Positions 52,458 through 61,790 of a stretch of 64,000 nt of DNA are shown here, piece after piece. The translations under genes were made by a program, and so were the position numbers. Each line of letters starts with the position of its first letter. Positions within the stretch are counted from its first letter, which is position 1. This DNA comes from Vibrio sp. MEBiC08052 (GTDB taxonomy: Bacteria > Pseudomonadota > Gammaproteobacteria > Enterobacterales > Vibrionaceae): contig NZ_KQ947475.1 in NCBI RefSeq assembly GCF_001506075.1, positions 124,001 to 188,000 on the forward strand, given 5' to 3'. The notes beneath the pieces were generated by a model. The model saw only the letters and a list, made by a program, of their open reading frames with translations. It did no database searches and was not told the DNA's origin.

Positions 52458-53177
52458 GTGCAGGAAAGTGAAAAGATATTAGTGGTCGATGATGATGCCC
52501 GGCTCCGTTCATTGCTGGAGCGTTATCTTTCAGATCAAGGCTACCATGTCCGGAGTGTTGCCAATAGTGAGCAAATGGATCGTTTGTTGGCTCGTGAGAA
52601 TTTTCATCTTATGGTTCTGGATCTGATGTTGCCCGGAGAAGATGGTTTATCCATCTGCCACCGCTTACGCCAGTCAAATAATCAACTACCGATTTTGATG
52701 TTGACGGCCAAAGGGGATGAAGAGGATCGGATCACCGGGCTTGAACAAGGCGCTGATGATTATCTGCCCAAGCCTTTCAATCCCCGGGAATTACTGGCTC
52801 GGATCAAAGCTGTTTTACGCCGTCAGGTCAATGAACTGCCCGGCGCACCGAGTGCCGAAGAAACCATGATTGAATTCGGTGAATTCCGGCTCAATCTCGG
52901 GACCCGGGAGATGTTTCGGGGGGATGAGGTGATGCCTCTGACTTCCGGTGAATTTGCGGTCCTGAAAGTCTTGGTATCCAATCCGCGTGAACCGATGTCA
53001 CGAGATAAACTGATGAATATGGCAAGAGGACGGGAATATTCCGCGATGGAACGTTCTATCGATGTGCAAATTTCTCGTTTGCGTCGCATGTTGGAAGTGG
53101 ATCCGGCGAAACCCCGCTATATTCAGACCGTTTGGGGATTAGGGTATGTTTTTGTGCCGGATGGTCAGCTCAATTAA
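52458..53177 (+). CDS. ompR: Response regulator OmpR
   Basis: 239 residues, the same length as E. coli OmpR and near-identical in many stretches. ILVVDDDARLRSLLERYLSD, LMVLDLMLPGEDG (phosphorylated Asp about residue 55), LTAKGDEED and YLPKPFNPRELLARI form the receiver. GREYSAMERSIDVQISRLRR and TVWGLGYVFVPDG form the winged helix. The GTG start has GAGGTGAT upstream. Controls porins and envelope osmotic response with EnvZ, 67 bases downstream. Confidence 0.95.
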   Translation: MQESEKILVVDDDARLRSLLERYLSDQGYHVRSVANSEQMDRLLARENFHLMVLDLMLPGEDGLSICHRLRQSNNQLPILMLTAKGDEEDRITGLEQGADDYLPKPFNPRELLARIKAVLRRQVNELPGAPSAEETMIEFGEFRLNLGTREMFRGDEVMPLTSGEFAVLKVLVSNPREPMSRDKLMNMARGREYSAMERSIDVQISRLRRMLEVDPAKPRYIQTVWGLGYVFVPDGQLN

Positions 53178-53244
53178 TCCACTCAACGCGATTGTTTCCA
53201 TTGGGGAGTCATTGATTTAGGCTGCCCCATGATTCAGGAGTCCC

Positions 53245-54567
53245 ATGATACGTGCCCGCAGCGCTTTTAGCCAAACCATTTTACTCTTCCTCGTCTTGTT
53301 GGTAGCCAACCAGCTTTACTCTTATTACGCTGTTTTTCACTACGCGTTACTGCCGAGCTTGCAGCAGTTTAACAAGATTTTAAGTCATGAAATTCATTTA
53401 ATGTTGGATGACACGATGGATGAGCATCATGATATTCCGTTGAATGCACTCATGCGGCGACAGGTGCTGGAGAAGTTGGGGGTGACGATTCATCCGCTAC
53501 ATAGTCAGGCAGGCGATGCTTATCAGCAAGCTACGTCAATTGATCTGATGAGTGAACAAATGAGCAAGGAGCTAGATTCTCCGACCGATGTTCGGATGAG
53601 TCTCGGGAAAAAGAGTTACGTGCTGTGGATGAAAATCGATGCCTTACCGGATGTACTGCTTCGGATACCGCTTTCGGAATTACAGGAAGAAGATTTCTTA
53701 CCGCTGTTTTGGAACAGCCTCATGATGGCTTGTTTTATTCTATTTGGTGGCTGGCTATTTATCCGCTGGCAAAACCGCCCGTTGATTCGGCTGGAAAAAG
53801 CCGCAAAAGCTGTGGGGAAAGGGGAGATTCCGCCACCGCTCGAGGCTAAAGGTTCCTCTGAAATTCGTTCGGTGACTTATGCTTTCAATCAGATGGCGAA
53901 AGGGATTCAGGCACTGGGAGAAGACCGGGCACTGCTTATGGCCGGGATTAGTCATGATTTACGCACACCTCTGACGCGTATTCGCTTGGCGACAGAGATG
54001 ATGTCTGCCGATGATCGCTATCTGGCGGAAGGGATTATCAGTGATACAGAAGAGTGTAATGAAATTATTAGTCAGTTCATGGACTACCTCAAGCCAGTTA
54101 ATGCCCAGACTTTCCAGCCCGTCAATATTAACGATTTAATTCTGGAAGTTGCCCGCTCCGGAGAGCGAACGGTTGCCGTTGAAACGGAATTAGCCAAGGC
54201 GTTGAAACCTGCATTCGGTCATGCAATTGCGATTAAGCGAGCACTAACTAACTTGATTGTCAATGCCAGTCGTTATGGGCACGGTTGGATCAAAGTGAGC
54301 TCCGGCATGACGGCTGACAACCGGTTAGTGTGGATCTGCGTGGAAGATAATGGTCCCGGCATCATGGAAGAGCAAATGGGCAAAGTGTTTGAACCTTTCA
54401 CTCGGGGTGATTCTGCGCGAGGCAGTGAAGGATCCGGACTGGGACTTGCGATCGTCAAACGAATTGTCAGCCAACATCAAGGGCGTGTTTCCATGAATAA
54501 CCGCTCAGATGGTGGTCTCAAGGTTCAGATCTGCTTCCCGGCGAGCGGGAAGCAGAAACAAGCCTGA
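53245..54567 (+). CDS. envZ: Osmosensor histidine kinase EnvZ
   Basis: 440 residues. First helix at about 12-32 and second near 156-176, with a periplasmic domain of about 120 residues between them ([20 protein letters not shown]). A HAMP domain follows the QNRPL turn. [20 protein letters not shown] is the H-box and the ATPase boxes are [20 protein letters not shown] and [13 protein letters not shown]. Pairs with OmpR. Inner membrane. The CAGGAG ribosome-binding site fits ATG 53245. Confidence 0.95.
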   Translation: MIRARSAFSQTILLFLVLLVANQLYSYYAVFHYALLPSLQQFNKILSHEIHLMLDDTMDEHHDIPLNALMRRQVLEKLGVTIHPLHSQAGDAYQQATSIDLMSEQMSKELDSPTDVRMSLGKKSYVLWMKIDALPDVLLRIPLSELQEEDFLPLFWNSLMMACFILFGGWLFIRWQNRPLIRLEKAAKAVGKGEIPPPLEAKGSSEIRSVTYAFNQMAKGIQALGEDRALLMAGISHDLRTPLTRIRLATEMMSADDRYLAEGIISDTEECNEIISQFMDYLKPVNAQTFQPVNINDLILEVARSGERTVAVETELAKALKPAFGHAIAIKRALTNLIVNASRYGHGWIKVSSGMTADNRLVWICVEDNGPGIMEEQMGKVFEPFTRGDSARGSEGSGLGLAIVKRIVSQHQGRVSMNNRSDGGLKVQICFPASGKQKQA

Positions 54568-54590
54568 CAATCGTGGCCGCTTATGATTCG

Positions 54591-56090
54591 TTATGCCGTT
54601 TTAACTGCTTTACGGGTAAAGAATATGAGTGGCACCAATACAGCAAATAGAATCGTCAGGATGGAAAAGAGATCGATTGTGGACATCATAAATGACTGAG
54701 ACGTGATGATACCATTCCATTGCGTAAGGAAACTCAACGTATCCCCATGATGCAAAGATGGTGCAATTTGCGGGTTATAAGGTGAGATTTGCTCAGTCAT
54801 GATTGCATGATGCACACCGGCATTTCTCGACCAAATCCAACTAGTGAGTGATGATGCGAAACTGGCACCGATCGTACGGATAAATGTGGAGAGTGACGTT
54901 GCGTCCGCAATTTCCGGACCATGGAGATCGGAGAGCAAAATCGTTGTCATTGGCATAAAAAACAGTGCAATACCGATGCCCATGAATAGCTGGACAGATG
55001 CAATGGTGGCAAAGTCCACATCGCTATTAAATCGGGCACGCGCATAGCAACTCAGGCCAATCACGACAAATGATAACGACGCAAGTTTGCGCATATCGAG
55101 GTGACTGCCGAAGCGGCCTAAAATTGGTGTCATAAAGAGTGGTATAATCCCCATCGGTGCCGCAGCCAGCCCAGCCCAGAGTGCGGTGTAGTCCATTTGA
55201 CTTTGTAACCACTGTGGCAAGATCAGATTGATACTGAAAAAGCCGGCAAAACCCAAGGTTAGGATGATCGTACCGATACAGAAATTGCGATTGGCAAATA
55301 GGCGCAGATTAATGATCGGATTCTCATCGGTTAATTCCCAAATCACCATAAAAACCAGCATGATGACTGAGAAAATGACCCCGCCGACAATCCAGCTATT
55401 GGCGAACCAATCCAACTCATTCCCTTTATCGAGCACAATTTGTAGGGCACCAACCCCTAAAGCCATGGTAACTAAACCGACGATATCTAGTTTGGTTTTC
55501 ATGGGTTGATGAGGGCGGTCTTTCAATTGACTGAGGATGACAATGACCGAGAATATCCCCACGGGAATATTAATGAAGAAAATCCAAGGCCAGCTATAGT
55601 CATAGGTGAGCCAGCCACCGAGAATCGGCCCGACAATCGGACCAACCACAGCAACCATCCCGATGAGTGCCAGTGCCATGCTGCGCTTTTCTTTCGGGAA
55701 TACCGACATCAGTAAGACCTGACTCATCGGAAACAATGGGGCAGCGGCAAGTCCTTGTAGGGTTCGAAACACAACCAGCTCTCCCATCGTCTGAGAGATA
55801 CCACAAAGAAATGATGTCGCACTGAAAGCAATGAGTGCACCGACATAAAGATGAACTTCACCGATACGACGGCTCAACCAGGCAGTAATCGGCAAACCAA
55901 TCGCATTACTGACCGTGAATGATGTGATGACCCATGTTCCCTGATTGAGGCTGACACCCATATTCCCGGCAATGGTTGGCAGTGATACGTTAGCAATAGT
56001 CGTATCCAGCACCTGCATGAAGACACCCAGCGCGATTGCGAATACACACAGTGCCATATTGGCGGGCTGAAATTCCTGCGATTGACTCAT
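54591..56090 (-). CDS. EmrB/QacA-type DHA2 drug efflux transporter
   Basis: 499 residues with 14 membrane helices. VFMQVLDTTIANVSLPTIAG is the DHA2 motif D1, LSRRIGEVHLYVGA is motif A, and GPIVGPILGGWLTYDYSWPW is motif C. It exports hydrophobic toxic compounds with the EmrA-like and TolC-like partners coded just upstream in the same operon, forming a three-part pump across both membranes. Substrates cannot be read from sequence. Confidence 0.92.
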   Translation of the reverse strand: MSQSQEFQPANMALCVFAIALGVFMQVLDTTIANVSLPTIAGNMGVSLNQGTWVITSFTVSNAIGLPITAWLSRRIGEVHLYVGALIAFSATSFLCGISQTMGELVVFRTLQGLAAAPLFPMSQVLLMSVFPKEKRSMALALIGMVAVVGPIVGPILGGWLTYDYSWPWIFFINIPVGIFSVIVILSQLKDRPHQPMKTKLDIVGLVTMALGVGALQIVLDKGNELDWFANSWIVGGVIFSVIMLVFMVIWELTDENPIINLRLFANRNFCIGTIILTLGFAGFFSINLILPQWLQSQMDYTALWAGLAAAPMGIIPLFMTPILGRFGSHLDMRKLASLSFVVIGLSCYARARFNSDVDFATIASVQLFMGIGIALFFMPMTTILLSDLHGPEIADATSLSTFIRTIGASFASSLTSWIWSRNAGVHHAIMTEQISPYNPQIAPSLHHGDTLSFLTQWNGIITSQSFMMSTIDLFSILTILFAVLVPLIFFTRKAVKTA

Positions 56091-56102
56091 CTCGTCACCT
56101 GC

Positions 56103-57299
56103 TTACTGATTCGCTATGTATTGTTCGGTTGCAATATCATTTTCGGTAATGATCTGGCCGATCAACTGATCGACACCGTCAAGCATTTTGTTATAGACGT
56201 TGGTCTGATAACGCGGTGTTTCAGGCGTACTCTGTGATAGTAACTGCCCACTTGTATCTGAAATATCCACATCAACCTTCATCGATAAACCAATTCGGAG
56301 CGGGTGTTTTTGCACATCTTCTTTATCTAACTGGATACGCACGGGGAGGCGTTGTACGACTTTGATCCAGTTACCGGTTGCATTTTGGGCCGGCAGAATA
56401 GAAAAAGCACTACCTGTCCCGATGCCCAGACTTTCAATAGTGCCGTGAAATACCACATCATCACCGTACAAATCGGACGTCAGGATAACCGGCTGTCCGA
56501 TACGCATATCTGTTAACTGAGTTTCTTTGAAATTGGCATCAACCCAGACACTCTCTAAAGGAACGACAGCCATCAGAATGGAGCTTTGACTGACCCGTTG
56601 CCCAACCTGTACATTGCGTCGGGCAATGTAGCCCGATACAGGGGCAACTAACTGAGTTCGTTGTTTCTCCAGATAGGTTTGTTTGATTTTCGCAATTGCG
56701 GTCTTGACTAAAGGATGTGTCTCGACGGTGGTATTGTGGATCATCGCTTGCTGAGATTTGAGTTGCTGTTCTGCAACTGCCAATGCTTTCTCCGCCGAGT
56801 TCATCATATCTTGCGCATGACTGAGTTCTTCCTGAGACAGGCCGCCGGCTGCTACCATATTTTTACGTCGGTCAAAGTCAGTTTTTGCCTTATTCAGGGC
56901 AATTTTTCTTTCTTCTACAACGGCTTTGGCTTGTTGAACATTATTGAATAAACCACGCACCTTGCGAACGGTCTGAGCAAGATTTGCCGTTGCATTCTCG
57001 AATGCTAACTTAGCATCGGCGTCATCGAGATGGACTAAAACCTGACCCTGTTTGACATAGTCGCCATCTTCAGCTGCTATTTGAGTGACAGTGCCGCTAA
57101 TTTCCGGTGTGATTTGTACCAAGTTACCTTTCACATAAGCATCTTCGGTATCCTGATGACCAATCACATAGTGAGTGTAATAAAATCCCACCCCAATGGC
57201 CGCAATCAGAATGACAACCAGCAAAGTCGCTAAGCTTTTTTTGCGTTGCCCTTTGCGAGGTGAATCAACCATTTCATTTGTATGATCTTGCATATTCAT
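56103..57299 (-). CDS. EmrA-type membrane fusion protein
   Basis: 398 residues. One N-terminal membrane helix (LLVVILIAAIGVGFYYTHYV), then the HlyD/EmrA lipoyl half DTEDAYVKGNLVQITPEISG, a coiled hairpin (about 90-210), and VAPVSGYIARRNVQVGQRVS for the second lipoyl half. It links the inner-membrane EmrB-like pump to the outer-membrane channel. The stop lies 12 bases before the emrB-like start. Confidence 0.92.
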   Translation of the reverse strand: MNMQDHTNEMVDSPRKGQRKKSLATLLVVILIAAIGVGFYYTHYVIGHQDTEDAYVKGNLVQITPEISGTVTQIAAEDGDYVKQGQVLVHLDDADAKLAFENATANLAQTVRKVRGLFNNVQQAKAVVEERKIALNKAKTDFDRRKNMVAAGGLSQEELSHAQDMMNSAEKALAVAEQQLKSQQAMIHNTTVETHPLVKTAIAKIKQTYLEKQRTQLVAPVSGYIARRNVQVGQRVSQSSILMAVVPLESVWVDANFKETQLTDMRIGQPVILTSDLYGDDVVFHGTIESLGIGTGSAFSILPAQNATGNWIKVVQRLPVRIQLDKEDVQKHPLRIGLSMKVDVDISDTSGQLLSQSTPETPRYQTNVYNKMLDGVDQLIGQIITENDIATEQYIANQ

Positions 57300-57314
57300 A
57301 AACCTTCATCATGA

Positions 57315-58763
57315 TTAGTTTGCTGTGGTCGTGAGATGATCGTTTGGAGACGAATCATGGAAGCCGCCTCCCAATGAACGTATTAAGTGAACTTGTTGTT
57401 CTTGTTGCTGGTTTTTCAACTGTGTGAATGATGATTCTGCTTGAATCAGTTGCTGTTCAGCCAGGAGGACTTCAAGATGACTGCCCATTCCTGCTTCATA
57501 ACGTTTTTCTGTAATATGATAGCTTTTGTCTGCCAGACGCATACTTTGCTGAGCATCTTTGATCTGTAACGCAATTGATTTGATGATCAGAACGTTATCG
57601 CTCACTTCACCCAGAGCCTTAATCAATGTGTCATTGTAGTGTGCGACGGCACGATCATAGCCTGCTGTCTTCTCAATCAGATTAGCTTTTAAATCTCTGG
57701 TAAATAGGGGCAGGGAAATCGCAGGTCCGACTCGCCATGAACGACTGACATCCTCAAATACGGCATCCCCGAGCATGGCTTTGAAGCCAGCCCAGAAGCT
57801 TAAATTCACATTCGGATAGAAACGTGTTCTTGCCGCATCGATTTCTTTGCTCATTGCTTCAATACGCCACTTGGCGGCGACAATATCGGGGCGATGAGAC
57901 AACAGGCTGGCCGGGAGATTTTGCGGGAGTGATAGTGCCGTTTCCATCTGTATGGAAGGGCGTTGGATCGTGGTCGCAATATCCGGTCCTTGGCCGACCA
58001 ATGTTGCCAGTGCATTTTTCAATTGGCTAATCGTCAGAGAACGTTTTTTCAGGATTTGTTTTGCCGCTGCTGTGCTGCTTTGAGCGGTGTATAAACGATC
58101 TTCTGAGGTTAACCCATTCTTCAGCAGACGCTGAGTGATATCCACAATGCGTTGGGTTCGCTGAAGATCTTGCTGGGCTAAATCTTGCAGCGCGTAAGCG
58201 TTGGACAACTGAATATAGGTCTGAACAATCGCAGTGGAGAGTGTAATTTTCGCTGCTTGATGATCGATTTCGGCTGCAAGCTGATTATTGACAGTTGCTT
58301 CCCAGACATCACGGTTGCCGCCCCACAGATCGAATGCATAGTTTCCCGTCAGGCCCAAAGTGTAAAGTGTGCCGTAACGATTGCCTTGCAGTGTGGAATC
58401 TTCAGAACGGGAAAGTCTGGAGCGGGTGGCACCGGCGGTTGCAGACAGTGTCGGATCAAATTGTGCGTTGGCTGCCATGACCATTGCCGATGCATTGACC
58501 AGATTCGCATCCGCCAGCTGCATCGTCGGACTATGGTTTAAGGCTGTCTGGATCAGATGCTCCAACTGAGTATCCCCTAATGATTGCCACCATGTTTGAG
58601 CGGGCCAATTGGCCGGTGACAGTTTGGGATGATTCAACTGGTGACTGTGGGCTAACACTGATTGATCCGCGAGGTGATTTTTCGGCTGAATGTTATTCGG
58701 CGCAGCACAACCACACAAGATCAAGGTGATGGCAATGGACAAGCACTTCAGTAAATTTTTCAT
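57315..58763 (-). CDS. NodT/OprM-type outer-membrane efflux lipoprotein
   Basis: 482 residues. Lipoprotein signal ending LILCGCAAPN. Two OEP repeats, with the NodT landmarks PAQTWWQSLGDTQLEHLIQT near the start, YDRAVAHYNDTLIKALGEVS and KRYEAGMGSHLEVLLAEQQL near the end. It forms the trimeric exit duct of the tripartite pump. Its start overlaps the MarR-type gene stop by four bases. Confidence 0.92.
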   Translation of the reverse strand: MKNLLKCLSIAITLILCGCAAPNNIQPKNHLADQSVLAHSHQLNHPKLSPANWPAQTWWQSLGDTQLEHLIQTALNHSPTMQLADANLVNASAMVMAANAQFDPTLSATAGATRSRLSRSEDSTLQGNRYGTLYTLGLTGNYAFDLWGGNRDVWEATVNNQLAAEIDHQAAKITLSTAIVQTYIQLSNAYALQDLAQQDLQRTQRIVDITQRLLKNGLTSEDRLYTAQSSTAAAKQILKKRSLTISQLKNALATLVGQGPDIATTIQRPSIQMETALSLPQNLPASLLSHRPDIVAAKWRIEAMSKEIDAARTRFYPNVNLSFWAGFKAMLGDAVFEDVSRSWRVGPAISLPLFTRDLKANLIEKTAGYDRAVAHYNDTLIKALGEVSDNVLIIKSIALQIKDAQQSMRLADKSYHITEKRYEAGMGSHLEVLLAEQQLIQAESSFTQLKNQQQEQQVHLIRSLGGGFHDSSPNDHLTTTAN

Positions 58764-59236
58764 GCTTCTCCCTCGATAAGCTTATCTTTACAATTGTCTG
58801 GCATACCTGACAGGACAATTTTTTTCAGACAGTGGTGCAGTTGGGCAAGCTCTTCTTGAGTGAGCGCTTGGGTGAGTTCATCAAGAGAATTCATTGCCAG
58901 TGGCGTGGCGCGTTCGACAACTTCAACACCTTTGGGCGTCAAGGCCACGCGTATCGAGCGCCGATCATTCGGATCCGGCAGACGCTGAATGAGTTCTTTT
59001 TTCTCCAAACGATCAAGTGTCCGGGTAATTGCACTGTTATCGACATTTAAAGATTTGCCGATGAGCGAAGGGCGGTCACAGTCAAAATGGTAGATTTTAA
59101 ACAGCACCTTACATTGGGTTGATGTGATGTCTTCCGGCATTAAATGAGCATCAAGAATTCGATCTTTAATTTGCCCGGCCTTCGTTAATAGAAAGCCGAG
59201 GTTCTCAAATATATATTCTGGTTTTTTCTCTAGCAT
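58760..59236 (-). CDS. MarR-family repressor of the efflux operon
   Basis: About 158 residues from ATG 59236; a TTG at 59263 is less likely. Winged-helix core with TSTQCKVLFKIYHFDCDRPS, SAITRTLDRLEKKELIQRLP (recognition helix) and DPNDRRSIRVALTPKG (wing). It is the first gene of the four-gene pump operon and, by analogy with EmrR/MarR, represses it until a substrate binds. The promoter and operator should lie in 59237-59514. Confidence 0.88.
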   Translation of the reverse strand: MLEKKPEYIFENLGFLLTKAGQIKDRILDAHLMPEDITSTQCKVLFKIYHFDCDRPSLIGKSLNVDNSAITRTLDRLEKKELIQRLPDPNDRRSIRVALTPKGVEVVERATPLAMNSLDELTQALTQEELAQLHHCLKKIVLSGMPDNCKDKLIEGEA

Positions 59237-59489
59237 GACGCCCACTACCTCAATATCTACCAAATGTTAACCCATACACCCCATGTCATATGGGATTGAT
59301 GATCATATCGCTCACTGACATATAATTTGTTTGTCGTATCATTTATTGTCGCGGCATTAATTGACTATGCATCTATTATTGAGTACGTCATGGCAGGAGT
59401 CAACCCTAATGTAACGTTGCCCGTCATTCCGGGTGATGACATGATTGATGTTGAATGAATTATTTTTAAAATGAATGGGATAGCGAATA

Positions 59490-59508
59490 TTGAACCATGT
59501 CGGTTCAA
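59490..59508 (-). terminator. Small hairpin after recG
   Basis: TTGAACC and GGTTCAA form a perfect 7-bp stem with a 5-base loop, starting seven bases after the recG stop on the minus strand. Only a weak T-rich tail follows, so termination is plausible but not certain. Confidence 0.5.
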
Positions 59509-59514
59509 CACTCA

Positions 59515-61593
59515 TTAGGCTTTTGCATAAACATCCCGTTCACCCAGCCAGCGATCAATGATAGCTGTCGCATTGTCTGGGTAACGTTCGTGAATATGTC
59601 TTGCGATACGTTGTACTTCCGGAATGAGTTGTTGGTCCCGCACCAAATCTGCAATCTTAAAATCAGCGAGTCCGGTCTGTTTGGTACCGAGCAGCTCGCC
59701 AGGGCCACGGATTTCCAGATCGCGCTGAGCAATAATAAAACCATCGTTACTCTCGCGCATGACACCTAAGCGCTTCTGAGCTGTTTTCGACAGCGGGGGG
59801 TGATAGAGAAGTACGCAGTGACTTGCGACAGAGCCACGCCCGACACGGCCTCTCAACTGGTGGAGTTGAGCTAGCCCGAGTCGTTCCGGATTTTCGATGA
59901 TCATCAGGCTTGCGTTGGGCACATCAACCCCAACCTCGATCACGGTTGTTGCAACGAGTAGGTGGATCTGATTTGCTTTAAAATCTTGCATGACTTGTTG
60001 TTTCTCTGCCGATTTCATCCGTCCGTGTACCAGACCGATCCGAACGCCGGGCAACTGTTGCTGAAGTAACTGACTAACTTCTTCAGCAGCCTGAGCTTCA
60101 AGAATCTCAGATTCATCGATGAGGGTACAAACCCAGTAAGTTTGTTTGCCTTCAGTCAGGCAAGCGTGACGCACCCGTTCAATGACATCATCTCGCTTGG
60201 TATCCGGGATAGCTACAGTTTGAATCGGCGTTCGGCCCGGTGGTAGCTCATCGATGATGGATGTTTCCAGATCGGCATAGGCTGTCATTGCCAGTGTACG
60301 TGGAATCGGGGTCGCAGTCATAATCAGCTGGTGAGGGAAACACCCATTTTTTACGCCTTTTTCCCGCAGTTCCAGACGTTGATGAACACCAAAGCGGTGC
60401 TGTTCGTCAATAATGATCAACGCAAGATGATGAAACGTGACCTGTTCCTGAAACAGGGCATGGGTACCGACGATCATGTGAATGGCACCGGATGCAATAT
60501 CAGCTAATGCTTGCTCTTTTGCTTTGCCTTTCAGTTTTCCCGCCAGCCAGCCCACACGCAGGCCCATACTGGCGAACCAGTTGTTGAAATTGAGTGTATG
60601 TTGTTCCGCCAGCAGCTCCGTGGGTGCCATGAGTGCAACCTGATAGCCATGTTCAATGGCTCGGAGCGCGGCCATGGCCGCGACCAGTGTTTTTCCTGAC
60701 CCGACATCACCTTGAACTAAGCGCATCATCGGATGTTTCTTTTCCAGATCCGATTCGATTTCGCGAACTACACGCTCTTGTGCACCCGTCGGCCGGAAAG
60801 GAAGTTGAGACAGGAACTGTTGCTTGTATTGATCGGCATGAGGCAGCGGTAGTGCCAAGTCTTGTTGACCACGGTGTCGTACTGCCAGCATGGATAGGTT
60901 TTGCGCAAGTAGTTCTTCCATAATCAGGCGCAGTTGTGCCGGATGACTCCCCTGATCAAATAACTCAAGCTCTATATCTGCCGCAGGCCGATGAATTGTG
61001 TGTAGAGCTTGCGATAAAGAAATTTGGTGATGGTACAGTCCTTCAGGTAAGAGTTCTTGTATGGCGGCTTTATCAAGGAGCGCCAGAGCCTGATCGGTTA
61101 ATTGTCGGAGTGTGAGCTGCCTGAGACCATCAGTTGTCGGGTAAACCGGTGTCAGGCTGGCTTCCGTGTCGATCGGTTGCTGTGGCGTGTAAAACTTATA
61201 TTCCGGATGAATAATTTCAAGACCGATACTACCGCGTTTAATTTCTCCGTATGCATGAACAAATTTACCCTCGGAAAAGTTATTTTTCATCGCTGCGGTG
61301 AAATTGAAGAAGCGGAGTGTCAGTGAACCGTGCCCGTCGCTAATTTTCACGGTCAGCATTTTCTTGCGTCCGAAAACGGTACTCGTTTGCATGACCTCGC
61401 CCTGAGTCGCGCACCACAATCCGGGATGAAGTTGAGCGATAGGGTAAACCCGGGTTCTGTCTTCATAGCGGAGGGGGAGATGAAACAGCAGATCTTGTAC
61501 GGTATTCAAACCGATCCGGCTGAGTTTTTCAGCGACTTTGGCCCCGACGCCTGACAGTGATGTTAACGGAATAGCTGAAAGCAATTGCGACAT
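59515..61593 (-). CDS. recG: ATP-dependent DNA helicase RecG
   Basis: 692 residues from ATG 61593, which gives the MSQLLSAIPLTSLSGVGAKV start aligned with E. coli RecG. An upstream in-frame start at 61614 adds seven residues. The N-terminal wedge domain (DLLFHLPLRYEDRTRVYPI) precedes the helicase motifs: LVQGDVGSGKTLVAA, IIDEQHRFGVHQR, TATPIPRTLA and QLRGRVGRG. Reverses stalled replication forks and processes R-loops. Next to spoT, as in enterics, but trmH is missing between them. Confidence 0.96.
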   Translation of the reverse strand: MSQLLSAIPLTSLSGVGAKVAEKLSRIGLNTVQDLLFHLPLRYEDRTRVYPIAQLHPGLWCATQGEVMQTSTVFGRKKMLTVKISDGHGSLTLRFFNFTAAMKNNFSEGKFVHAYGEIKRGSIGLEIIHPEYKFYTPQQPIDTEASLTPVYPTTDGLRQLTLRQLTDQALALLDKAAIQELLPEGLYHHQISLSQALHTIHRPAADIELELFDQGSHPAQLRLIMEELLAQNLSMLAVRHRGQQDLALPLPHADQYKQQFLSQLPFRPTGAQERVVREIESDLEKKHPMMRLVQGDVGSGKTLVAAMAALRAIEHGYQVALMAPTELLAEQHTLNFNNWFASMGLRVGWLAGKLKGKAKEQALADIASGAIHMIVGTHALFQEQVTFHHLALIIIDEQHRFGVHQRLELREKGVKNGCFPHQLIMTATPIPRTLAMTAYADLETSIIDELPPGRTPIQTVAIPDTKRDDVIERVRHACLTEGKQTYWVCTLIDESEILEAQAAEEVSQLLQQQLPGVRIGLVHGRMKSAEKQQVMQDFKANQIHLLVATTVIEVGVDVPNASLMIIENPERLGLAQLHQLRGRVGRGSVASHCVLLYHPPLSKTAQKRLGVMRESNDGFIIAQRDLEIRGPGELLGTKQTGLADFKIADLVRDQQLIPEVQRIARHIHERYPDNATAIIDRWLGERDVYAKA

Positions 61594-61790
61594 GATCGGT
61601 TGTTTATAATGCATTGAGTTAGCAAATATTCAACCATTGAACTGTTTTTTTGTACAGGTTTTTTATGCTTTTATTTTAAGATAAGTCGCATTGTGGTGAG
61701 CTCATCAATTGGATTGGTCGTTGATGAGCAAAGCAGAAAGAACAAAAACCAGTATCAGTGTCGATATCTGGTCATGCTTTGGCGAATTGA

